Source: CAVVZJ01 sp963752755 (lineage in GTDB: Bacteria > Planctomycetota > Planctomycetia > Isosphaerales > Isosphaeraceae). Taken from it: DNA of 64,000 nucleotides. The notes beneath the pieces are model-generated. The model saw nothing but the letters and a program-made list of their open reading frames with translations, was not told where the DNA came from and did no database searches. Shown piece after piece: positions 28,385 to 37,557 of the stretch (the first letter of the stretch is position 1; each line of letters opens with the position of its first letter). The position numbers and the translations under genes were made by a program. Location of the stretch: assembly GCA_963752755.1 (NCBI GenBank), contig CAVVZJ010000006.1, forward strand, positions 1-64,000, read 5' to 3'.

Positions 28385-31300
28385 TCAGGGGGCCTCGGCG
28401 ACCACCGCGTCGCGGCCGCGGATCTCGCGGAACTGCGGCTGCGCACGATCGCCTCGACCACCTCGCCGATGCGGCCCCCGTCGGCGACCAGCCGGGTCAT
28501 CTCGTCGAGCAAGGGGTCGTCGGAGAGCTGCACGCCGCGACCGAGGGCGTAGCCCAGCAGCTTGCGGCAGAACTGGCGGGCGACGGCCTCGCGGCGGTTC
28601 GTCAGCAGGTAATCGCGCAGGCCGTCGAGGCCGGCGAATTCGGTGCCGTCCGGCATCGTCGCGTCGAACGTCGATGGGGCGGTCGCCCAGGTCCGTCTCG
28701 CGACGTGCGGCCGATGGCGTCGTAGGCTTCGAGGGAGAAGCCGATCGGGTCGATCCTGACGTGGCAGGTCGCGCAGTTCGGGTCGCGGCTGTGCCGCTCG
28801 ACGAGCTGGCGGACGGTCAGGCCGCCGGTCGCGGCCTCGTCGTCGGGCAGTGGCGGCACGCCGGGCGGGGGCTTCGGCAGCTTCTCGCCGAGAAGGACCT
28901 CGGAGACCCAGTTGCCCCGGAGGATCGGGCTGGTGCGCGACGCGCCCGATTGCTTCGCCAGGGTGCGTGGAGAGCCCGAGGATGCCGCCCCGGCCGAACG
29001 CCTTGACGCCCTCGACCCGTCGCCAGTCGTCGCCGGCCACGCCGGGGATGCCGTAGTGCTCGGCGAGCGGTCCGTTGAGGAACGTGTAAGTCGGCGTCGA
29101 GGAACGCGAGGGCCGGCAGGTCGCGCTGGAAGAGGTCGGTGAAGAAGCGGATCGTCTCCTCGTACATCGCGCCGCGGAGGCCGTCGAACGTGGGGAAGTG
29201 CCGCTCGCTCTTCTCGTCGAGGGTCGTCGAAGTCGTAGACGTGCAGCCACTGGCAGGCGAACTCCGTGGCGAGGCGGCGGACCTTGTCGTCCTGGAGCAT
29301 CCGGCGGGCCTGGGCGGCGAGGACGTCGGGGTCGCTGCAGGCGGCCGGAGGCGGCGAGATCGCGGAGGGTCTGGTCGGGGGCCGACGACCAGAGGAAGTA
29401 GCTCAGGCGGCTGGCCAGCTCCCAGTCGCGACACGGGCGACGGCGCCGCTCCCGGCCCGGGCGTCTCGACCCGATAGAGGAACGCCGGCGACGACCAGGA
29501 CCCGGGCCAGCACGAGCCGCCAGGCGTCATCGTGCGGCAGCTCCTTCGTCGCGAAGCTTGCGGTAGAGGTCCGCGCAGCTCGTCGGCCTCGCCGGCCTGG
29601 AGCGGGCGGCGGTACGCCTTCGCGGCGAACGCGATCACGGCGTCGAGCTGCTCGGCTCGGCGTCGACGAGCGCCTGGCGGAACGCCGCCGCGCGGTCCAG
29701 GATCGGCTGGCGGAGGGGCTCGAACACCTTCGGGTCGGCGTCCTGCGAGGCGTATTCCAGGAGTTGCTGGAAGGCATCGACCAGCGTGAGCGCGTCCTGG
29801 CTGACGAACCGCAGCTCGTCCCAGAGGCGGTCGAGCTGGGCGGCCTGGGCGTCGTCGAGCATGAGCCGCCGGAGGTGGTCGTCCTCGCGGTAGAAGAGGG
29901 TCAGCGTGATGACCTCGTCGACCGGCACGATCTTCGCGTAGCAGAGCGCCGGGGGGAACAGCTGGCGGAAGCTGTCGAAGGCCGCCTCGAACCGCTCGCC
30001 GCGCCGGTCCGGCATCGGCCACGACGACGGGCCGCGACGGGTCGAGCTTCGGGCGGGGCCCCGGCTTCGTCGGTCGAGACCGCGAGCTGCACGCTCCCCT
30101 CGACTCGACGGCGGTGCGAGTCGGCCCGTCGTGACGAACTCGCAGCCTTCCACGAGATCGGCCGGGAGCGTCACCTCGATGACCGCCGGGGCCTGCACGC
30201 CCAGGCTCGCGTCGTCGATCGCCTCGCCGCCCGGCAAGCGGCCGAACGTCGCCGGGCCGAGGCCGGCGGGCGTCGCTCCCGGCGGCCGCCTTGCCGATCT
30301 CGCCGCGCGCGGCTCGGAAGCAGCGGACCGCGGAGCGAGACGAGCTGGCGGTAGAGCGGCGTCGGGGCTGTCCTTCGCCGCGGGGGCGCCCGAGGTCAGC
30401 AGCGTCTGGACCTCGCGGGCCAGGGCCTGCTTTCTGCTCGGGGGTCGTCGCCGACTGCCAGCGCGCGAGCACCGAGCCGGTCGGGGATCACCGCGTCGGA
30501 ATCGCCGCCGCGGTCGGGCTCGGTGTAGAAGTGCCAGACGTCCGGGTTGCCGAGGCGGTCGGCGTGAGGGTTGCCGGCCAGGACGTCGGGGGAGACGTCG
30601 GCGGCCAGGTCCCACGTCTTGCCGTCGCCGGTCAGGGTCAGGTCGACGGCCGTGAGGTCGCAGGAGTGGTTGCCGTCGCGCGGGCCGATCACGAGCGAGA
30701 CGAGGTCGCCGGGCCGGACCGGCACGGCCTCGAACGGCCCGACCTGGACCACGTTCCCCCCCTGCGCCACGCCCGCCGCGAGCCGCTGCCGCGTCGCGCC
30801 CCGGCGCACCTCCAGCGACCAGGTCACGCCGTTGCCGCACTCGGGGTGGGCGTGCTGCACCTTCCCGCTGATCCGCAGCGCGCCCGACACCGGGCTCAGC
30901 CAGCCGGCGGCCACGCGCAAGGTGGGCGACGGGTGCATCGCCACGCTGTGCGGCTTGAGGTTGCCGGGCACGCGGACGTGCGTGTCGGACGAGTTGGCCA
31001 CCATGTTCGGCGTCGCGCCGGGGCCCCAGCCGTTGACGAAGTCGTACCCCGACCCCTTCACGATCTGGCCCTGGAGGTGCGACGTGATCGTCACGGCGCC
31101 GCCGTCCTCGTGCCAGGCCGAGGTAGTCGAACCAGGCCGCGAGCACATCGGGCGGCACGTCGTGCTTGCGGGCCAAGCTCGGACGGGTCGAACGCGCCCC
31201 GCGACTCGGCCGCCTCGGCCGCCGCCGCCAGGCTCCTGGCGGTGCCGGCGAAGACGCGATCGCGACGCTCGGCCAGCGCCTGCGACGACCGCGCGCACGT

Positions 31301-32560
31301 CGCGGAGCAGCAGGTCGGGCATCCCGGGCGCGACCAGCCGGGGGCGTTCCCAGACGACCGCGTCGTGCTCCGACCCGTCGCCCGCGTCGTCCGCGACGAG
31401 GTAGAGCGTCACGTCCTTCCCGTCCTCGAGCGCGGGGATCGGCAGCCGGAACTCCTGCCGCGTGAGCAGGGGCGAGACCGGCTCCATCCACGACTTCGGG
31501 CCGCCGACCTTGCCGATGTGGCCCACGCTGTTGAACTTCCAGAGCCGCGACTGCCAGCGGCCGATCTCCTCGGCGATCGCCGTTGCGTCGGCCGGCCCGG
31601 CCGCCTTCCAGCGCGCTCGCACGTCGTCGAGCAGGGGCGAGGGCTCGGGCCCGTTGAGGGTCGCCCAGAGCAAGCCCGAGGTACTTCGGGCTCAGCTTCC
31701 GCTCGCGCGCCACGGCCTCGATGGTCTTCGTCCCACTCGCCAGGGCCTCGCGCTCGGCGAGCGTCGCCGCCAGGTAGTGTTCCAGCGGCAGGCGGCCCCC
31801 GGCGTTGGTGTCGAAGACGATCCCCTGGAGGTTGACCTGGGTGCCGCCGCCCGAGTCGGTGAACTCGGCGTAGAAGGCGCGGATCTGATCGACGATCTCG
31901 TTCGTCCAGTCGCGGCGGGTGGTGCCGGTGGAGAACCGCAGGCCGTCGGGCAGCGGCACGGCGTGGGCGGCGACCCCCTTGGCGGCGTCGAAGTACTTCG
32001 CGAGCAGGGCGGGCGACATCACCAGGGCGTTGCCCGTGTTGGTGAACCCCTCGCCCGCCGCGCCGTCGACCGGGAACTCGCGGGCCGGGTCGAGGGGCAC
32101 GCCCGTCAGGTCGCGAAGGGTGTAGGTGTACTGGGCGTTGCTGAGCCGCCGCAGGACGACGGGCCCGGGGTCCCCCGCGGTGGCGAGGGCCTCGGCCTTG
32201 AGGTAGCGGGCCACCCAGGCACGGAGTGCCTGACGATCCCCGGCGGGCATCCGCCGCGCCTCCTTCGGGGGCATCTCGCCGTTGTCGAGCATCTCGGCGA
32301 CCTTGAGCCAGACGCCGGTCGCCTTGCGCACGTCGCCCAGCGCGGCGAACCGCTCCAGGTCGAGGTCTCCTTGCTTGCTCCTCGGTCGAGTGGCACACCA
32401 GGCAGTATTTCGCCACGAGCGGTCTTGCCGAGTTCGCATACTCAGCCGCGACCCGCTCCAGGTCCGGCGCATCGGCCGCGTGGGCGGTTGGGATCTCCGT
32501 GGCAAGCAGCACGAGGAAGATCAGGCCCGCAAGGAACCACTCGCCGTTCGTATCCTTCAT
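28385..32560 (-). pseudogene. Planctomycete cytochrome-c / DUF1587-DUF1592-DUF1588-DUF1585 protein (multiple frameshifts)
   Basis: The start at 32560 is followed by a signal peptide (FLAGLIFLVLLATEIPTAHA) and a haem motif (KYCLVCHSTEE). The PSD modules then occur in order, although spread over three frames. First comes a DUF1587-like part (YTYTLRDLTGVPLDPAREFP), then a carbohydrate-binding-like middle (WSLEVRRGATRQRL). DUF1592/DUF1588-like parts follow (FREDDHLRR and CATCHVRIDPIGFSLEAYDA, with a second CxxCH). The DUF1585-like end is LLGYALGRGVQLSDDPLLDE. At least seven indels occur, for example near 32375, 31680, 31177, 31107 and 29657. Full length would be about 1390 residues. It lies upstream of the DUF1552 gene in the usual planctomycete order. 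The protein is periplasmic and probably binds haem c and polysaccharide-like ligands; the role is not known. Confidence 0.8.
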
Positions 32561-32945
32561 ACCTCCGTCTCCACCCGTGCTCGGTAAATCTTGATGTGCG
32601 TCGACTTCTCGCGCCAGGCAACGCACACGCGGCAAGCCCGCACGGCGTCGAGGATCGATCGGTGGAACTGTCCCGGCCAACAGTCTCTCTCGCAGGATTC
32701 TACGATCTGAGGTCGGGATTGGATACCTTGCCGCCCCAGGACGACCCTGGGAAGGTGCGGCGACGACGTGTGATCGACGATCCTCCGCCCCGACGCGGGG
32801 CAAACCCCGAGGCCGAGGAGTTTGGAGGATTGTGTTCGAATGCTCAGCGAGTCCGATCGTGTCCGTCCGGTGAACCCCATTTTTTCGCCGGTCCGGTCGC
32901 TCCCGATGATGGAACGGCATCTGTTCCCATCGTGGAGGTCCGACC
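32561..32945. other. Intergenic region upstream of the PSD cytochrome, no supported gene
   Basis: About 385 bases without a convincing gene. The left part must hold the promoter of the cytochrome gene, and the right part should contain the left end of the IS66 element. I could not find a clear GTAA-type IS66 terminus. Confidence 0.45.
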
Positions 32946-33356
32946 CTGGCGGAGGGGCGGCAGGACGCGGCAGATTGGGCGGGGCTGATCGACCCGTGGC
33001 GGCAGAGCGGGCTCAGCCTCTCCGCCTTTTGCGAGCGCCGGGGCATCCGCCGGGGCACGATGCAGAATTGGGTCTACAAGCCCACGCTCAAACGCGCCGT
33101 CGACGACGCACGGCGGGCGGCCCAGGCCCGAGCCGCCGACGCGGGACGCCCGGGAGCTGACTCGGCCCCCACCACGCCGACCGCGATCCCATTCCTGCCA
33201 GTGCAGGTCACCGAAGCGGCGGCGGCACACGAGGCGTCGGACGACGCCGGCGTCGCGATCGTCCTGGGGGCGGGTCGGCGGGTCGTGGTCACCCCGGGGT
33301 TCGACCCGGAGACCTTGCGGCGGGTCGTCGCCGTGCTCGAGGGCCGGTCGTGCTGA
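32946..33356 (+). CDS. IS66-family TnpA-like protein
   Basis: The frame encodes a small helix-turn-helix protein typical of IS66 orf1 (LIDPWRQSGLSLSAFCERRG). It ends in a basic linker and a C-terminal Val/Arg-rich part. A GGAGG precedes a CTG at 32946, giving the length expected for the family, but no ATG or GTG is in frame before 33060. The true start is therefore uncertain. It overlaps tnpB by a few bases, as IS66 genes do. Confidence 0.6.
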   Translation: MAEGRQDAADWAGLIDPWRQSGLSLSAFCERRGIRRGTMQNWVYKPTLKRAVDDARRAAQARAADAGRPGADSAPTTPTAIPFLPVQVTEAAAAHEASDDAGVAIVLGAGRRVVVTPGFDPETLRRVVAVLEGRSC

Positions 33357-33709
33357 GCCTCCCCCCCACCCTCCGGATCTTCCTGGCCGTCGAGCCCGCC
33401 GACATGCGCAAGGGCTTCGACGGCCTCGCCCAGCTCGTCCGCGACCGGATCGACCAGGACCCGCTCTCGGGGCACCTCTCCGTCTTCCGCAACCGCCGAC
33501 GCGATCGCATCAAGGTCCTCTATTGGGATTGTGACGGCCTGGCCCTGTGGTACAAGCGGCTGGAGAAGGGCACCTTCCGCTTCCCCGAGGCGGTCGACGG
33601 TCGCGTCGAGGTCACCCCCGCCGAGATGGCCGCCATCCTCGAGGGGATCGACCTCCGAGGCGCCCGGCGGCAGCCCCGGTTCGCCCTGCCCCTGCCTCAG
33701 CCCGCCTGA
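33350..33709 (+). CDS. tnpB: IS66-family TnpB
   Basis: The GTG at 33350 overlaps the tnpA stop. The 119-residue protein has the classic TnpB features: ADMRKGFDGLAQLV, then LSGHLSVFRNRRRDRIKVLYWD and LALWYKRLEKGTFRFP. TnpB is needed for IS66 transposition, but its biochemical role is unclear. It is followed by a truncated tnpC. Confidence 0.85.
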   Translation: MLSLPPTLRIFLAVEPADMRKGFDGLAQLVRDRIDQDPLSGHLSVFRNRRRDRIKVLYWDCDGLALWYKRLEKGTFRFPEAVDGRVEVTPAEMAAILEGIDLRGARRQPRFALPLPQPA

Positions 33710-33734
33710 AAATCCCATAAATTTCGCATGTTCG

Positions 33735-34238
33735 ATTGAGGATTCTCTTGTCACAACGCCGGCCGCCGCCCGTAACGGCGGTCTGACACCCCTCGATGCC
33801 GACACCCCGCTGCCCGAGGACATCGAGAGTGCCCACCGGCTCATCCGCGAGTTGCTCGCCACGCTCCGCCAGCAGGCCCACCTCAACGCCCACCTCCAGC
33901 ACCAGCTCGAACAGATCCTCCGCCGGCTCTACGGCCGGAAGAGCGAGAAGCTCGACCCCGGCCAGCTCTGGCTCTTCGCGCAGGAGATCGCCGAGGCCGG
34001 CGGGCCCGAGATCACTCCCAGACCGGCACCCGCGGACGAGCCCCCCGCGAAACCCAAGTTGTTGCTCGGGGCCTTCAGTTACCGCACCCTGAAGCGGGGG
34101 TCGTGGCGGAGCCGGGCCGAATTCATCGATTTCATGGGACGAGCTTGGCCGGAGTATAATCGGCTGTATGCCCATCCGTTCGAATGGACGTGGTCGAGCC
34201 AGAAGATGAGAAAGTGGGTTGAGAAACACGGACTCTGA
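33735..34238 (+). pseudogene. IS66 tnpC amino-terminus joined to an IS630-like carboxy-terminal fragment
   Basis: The first ~110 residues are the IS66 TnpC leucine-rich coiled coil (LIRELLATLRQQAHLNAHLQ) and LYGRKSEKLDPGQLWLF. From about 34075 the frame continues into a segment ending FEWTWSSQKMRKWVEKHGL. This resembles the C-terminal end of IS630-type transposases rather than IS66. The catalytic domain of TnpC is missing, so the IS66 copy is dead. The start codon is uncertain. The junction is a deletion or insertion scar about 200 bp from the IS701 element. Confidence 0.6.
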
Positions 34239-34271
34239 ATTCCTTGCATTACTTTCTTCCAGGCCCACTAG

Positions 34272-35788
34272 TTTTACAGCAGCAGCAAATCCGCGGTGTT
34301 TCTGGTAACATCGAATCATAGGGAACTGAACACGCGAGGACCGGCCGGCCCGTCGCCCCAACACCTCATGTCGGGAGGGAGCCTCCATGACACCGGACGA
34401 CGTGCGCGCCGCGGCCGAGCGACTGGTCGACTTCCACGAGCGGTTCGCCCCGCTCTTCGGTAAGGAGCAGGCTCAGGACCATGCCTATGACTACGTCAAG
34501 GGCCTGATGGTCTGCCCCGACCGCAAGAGCGTCGAGCCGATCGCCCTCCTGGTCGGCCACGGCGATGTCTCGGGCCTCCAGAAGTTCATCAACAGCGCCC
34601 CCTGGCAGTACGACGACGTCCAGGCTGAACTCCAGGCCGTCTTCGACGGCGAGCTGGTCCCCTCGGCGGCCGGGTCGCCCGCCGGCGTCGTCGGTGTCAT
34701 CGACGAGTCGGCCTTCGCCAAGCAGGGCGTACACTCCGCGGGCGTGGCCCGGCAGCACAACGGCCGGCTCGGCAAGGAAGACAACTGCCAGGTCGGCGTC
34801 TTCCTCGTCGGCGTTACCCCCGCGGGGGCCGCGCTGTTGGACCACCGGCTCTACCTGCCCAAGCCCTGGTGCGAGGACACGCCTGAGGCCCGGACGCGGC
34901 GCGGCAAGGCGCACATCCCCGAGGACGTGACCTTCCGGCCCAAGGCCCGGATCGCTGCCGAACTGGTCCGCGGGGTCGTCGTGCTCGGTCAGACGCGACT
35001 GGACTGGGTGGTCGCCGACGAGGAGTACGGCAAGGCCGGGCACTTCCACGAGGCGATGGACGAGTTGGAGCAGCGGTACGTGGTCGAGGTGCCGGTGACG
35101 ACGACCGTCTGGACCGAGGACCCGGCCGGGTGCGTGCCGGCGTACGGCGGCCGGGGCCAGCCGCCGAAGCGCCCGACACGGGAGGGTGTGAAGTCCGTGG
35201 CCGCGGTAGCCGCGGGGCTGCCCGCCGAAGCCTGGCAGACCCTGAAGGTGCGCGAAGGGGCGTGCGGGCCGCTGGTGTTCGAGTTCGCGGCGGTGCGGGT
35301 GTGGGCGATGCGCGACCAGAAGCCGGGGCCACCGGTGTGGCTGCTGATCCGCCGGTCGCTGGAGGCGATCCCCGAGGTCAAGTACTACATCTCCAACGGC
35401 GGGGCCGAGACGCCCTTGAAGGTCCTGGCGTTGGTCGCCTGCACGCGCCACCGAGTGGAGGAATACTTCGGCGAGGCCAAGACGTACCTGGGGATGGCGC
35501 AGTACGAGACGCGGGCGTACGTGGGGTGGCACCATCACATGGCGCTGGTGGCGGTGGCGCACCTGTTCGTGACGTTGACGCGTCTGCGTCTGAAAAAAAG
35601 TCGAAGGGCCTGACGCTGGACCGGGCGGTGCGGCTGTTGAGGTCGGCGTTCTCCGAGGCGGAACTGACCGTGGAGAAGGCGATCGCCCTGATGGACTACC
35701 ACGAGGGGCGGAACAGGATCGCCAAGGCCTCACATGACAAGGCCTGGCACGCCAGGCACGAGGGCGTGAAATACCTGCTGCTGTAAAA
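34272..35788 (+). mobile_element. IS701-family insertion sequence, complete, with CTAG target duplication
   Basis: The 14-bp termini TTTTACAGCAGCAG and their exact inverse complement define a 1517-bp element. It is flanked on both sides by CTAG, matching the YTAR target duplication of IS701. It carries one transposase gene. The right-hand CTAG is built from the TA duplication and the first base of the neighbouring IS630, so this element landed exactly at the IS630 edge. Confidence 0.85.
34387..35786 (+). CDS. IS701-family transposase (two frames joined at an A7 run)
   Basis: The first 408 residues carry a DDE nuclease: GVIDESAFAKQG (first Asp), DWVVADEEYGKAG (second Asp) and RHRVEEYFGEAKTYLG (Glu). 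The 0 frame stops at 35613. At 35593-35599 seven A residues allow a -1 slip into a second frame. That frame continues KSKGLTLDRAVRLLRSAFSEA and ends at 35786, only two bases before the IS end. The extended form has the usual family length. Programmed frameshifting or transcriptional slippage is likely, though an extra base in the assembly cannot be excluded. Confidence 0.75.
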
Positions 35789-36876
35789 CTAGTGTCCTGA
35801 GTCAGAAGTCCGTTCAATAACCTTCTTGACGCGGTCGAGGATCAGGTCGGCGTCAGCGGTCCACCGGAATGGCTTGGGGGAGGCGTTGTGATGCTCCAGG
35901 TACTCCCGGATCGCCGCCTCAAGCGCCCCACGCTCCGGAAGGCACCCCGCCGGATCCGCTTCTCGGTGATCTCGCCGAAGAACCGCTCGACCAGGTTCAG
36001 CCACGAGGAGCTGGTCGGCGTGAAGTGCAGGTGGTACTCGGGGTGGCGGAGGAACCACCGCTTCACCGCCGCCGTCTTGTGCGTCCCGTAGTTATCCAGC
36101 ACCAGGTGGATCTCCACGCCCGGCTCGCGGGTCAGCTGGGAATCCAGCTCGTTGAGGAACTTGAGGAACTCCTGGTGCCGATGCCGCCGATGGCACTGGC
36201 CGATCACCTCGCCGGTGGCCACGTTCAGCGCCGCGAACAGCGAGGTGGTGCCGTTGCGGACGTAATCGTGGGTGGGCCGCTCGCCCTTGCCCGAGGTCAT
36301 CGGCAGCAGTGGCTGGGTGCGGTCCAGGGCCTGGACCTGGCTCTTCTCGTCGACGCACAGGACGATCGCCCGCTCCGGCGGGCTCATGTACAGGCCGACG
36401 ACGTCGCGGACCTTCTCGACGAAGTACGGGTCGGTCGACAGCTTGAACGAGTCGGTCCGGTGCGGCTTCAGGCCGAAGGCCCGCCAGATCCGCCCGACGC
36501 TGGACTGCGAGAGCCCCTCGGCGTTCGCCATGCCGCGGGTACTCCAGTGCGTGGCGGCCTTGGGCTTGGTCTCCAGCGTCTTCGTGACGACCCGCTCGAC
36601 GTCGGCGTCGGAGATCTTCCGCGGGGCGCCCGGCCTGGGCTCGTCGGCCAGACACTCCAGCCGCCGCTCGACGAACCGGCGCCGCCAGGTGCCGACGGTG
36701 GCCGAGCAGACGCCCAGGCGGGCGGCGACGGCCTTGTTGTCGGCGCCCTCGGCGCAGGCCAGGACGATCCGGGCGCGGGTGGCCAGGCGTTGGGTGCTCT
36801 TGGGTCGGCTGGCCCAGGTCTTCAAGGTCCGCTTCTCGTCGTCGCTGAGGGTCAGCTCGGCCATCGGTCGCGGCAT
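35789..36876 (-). pseudogene. IS630-family transposase, copy 1 (one frameshift)
   Basis: The start at 36876 follows AAAGGAG. An N-terminal helix-turn-helix (AVAARLGVCSATVGTWRRRF) precedes the DDE domain: AIVLCVDEKSQVQALDRTQP, then IHLVLDNYGTHK and LHFTPTSSSWLNLVERFFGE. An indel near 35935 separates the last ~50 residues (EYLEHHNASPKPFRWTADAD). The gene has no stop of its own inside the element. The final TAG is formed from the duplicated target TA and the next flanking base. Confidence 0.8.
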
Positions 36877-36957
36877 GTGAGAGTCTCCTTTGAGGAGACT
36901 CTACCGGGCAGACGGCCAGGGCGCAAGGTTATCGAGAGGACTTCTGACTCAGGACAC
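35792..36957 (-). mobile_element. IS630-family insertion sequence, copy 1, flanked by TA
   Basis: The termini GTGTCCTGAGTCAGAAGTCC (left) and its inverse complement at the right end bound a 1166-bp element with TA on each side. This is the signature of IS630/Tc1-mariner insertion. Its transposase lies on the minus strand. The same terminal motif begins copy 2 at 51083. Confidence 0.85.
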
Positions 36958-37118
36958 TAGGGGCGGGTTGGGTCGGACACTAGAGTTGCCGCACAATAGC
37001 AGAAGTCCTTGCCAGCAAAGAAGTTAGGAAAATCAACAGTATCACACCTAACTCTTTGTCACAATTGGACTTCCGTCGAAAATCCTCTCGATTGTGCAGC
37101 GATTCTACTGATAAGAGC

Positions 37119-37179
37119 GGAGGGAGTGGGATTCGAACCCACGGTACTCTTGCGAGCACAACGGTTTTCAAGACCGTTT
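37119..37179 (-). tRNA. tRNA-Ser (UGA) 3' fragment, probable attachment-site remnant
   Basis: On the minus strand the sequence reads from the anticodon stem-loop (ACGGTCTTGAAAACCGT, anticodon TGA) through a variable arm and a T-arm (GTGGGTTCGAATCCCAC) to the CTCCCTCCG acceptor strand. The 5' third (acceptor 5' strand and D-arm) is absent and unrelated sequence follows. A 3'-only tRNA piece is what integration into a tRNA-Ser gene leaves at the far end of an island. It is not a functional tRNA. Confidence 0.75.
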
Positions 37180-37266
37180 GACGATGGTCACAAATCCAGG
37201 GAGATTTGTGACTTGCGAACCGAGGCCCCGGAATCTGCACCACATTTGCCCCACGACACAAGTCAG

Positions 37267-37380
37267 ATGACCCCCGAACTGGGCGCCGTCGTTGCCGCCT
37301 GGCCGATGCTGCCTGTGGCGGTCCGGGCCGGCATCGTGGCGTTGGTCCGGGCCGCCTCGGGGAGTCTCGAAACGCCGTGA
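37267..37380 (+). pseudogene. Carboxy-terminal remnant of a planctomycete-type integrase
   Basis: The short frame MTPELGAVVAAWPMLPVAVR, followed by AGIVALVRAASG, resembles the extra C-terminal helix pair that follows phage-type integrases in planctomycete genomes. I recall this pattern but cannot verify it here. No catalytic domain precedes it. Its position next to the tRNA-Ser fragment supports an integrase scar. Confidence 0.4.
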
Positions 37381-37557
37381 CACTCTAGCCATCGAACGAA
37401 GGGGCAGAGATTGGAACTGTGGCGAAAGGTCGCGCTGACTTTGGAGCAATATCCCTGAATAAGTGCTTGCATTCGCGCCTCCACAGCCTTTTGGTGCCTT
37501 CCGGCCCCGTCAGGGTCTTGAATACCGTCCGGTTTCTCGAAGCCGAGGGACAGACCT

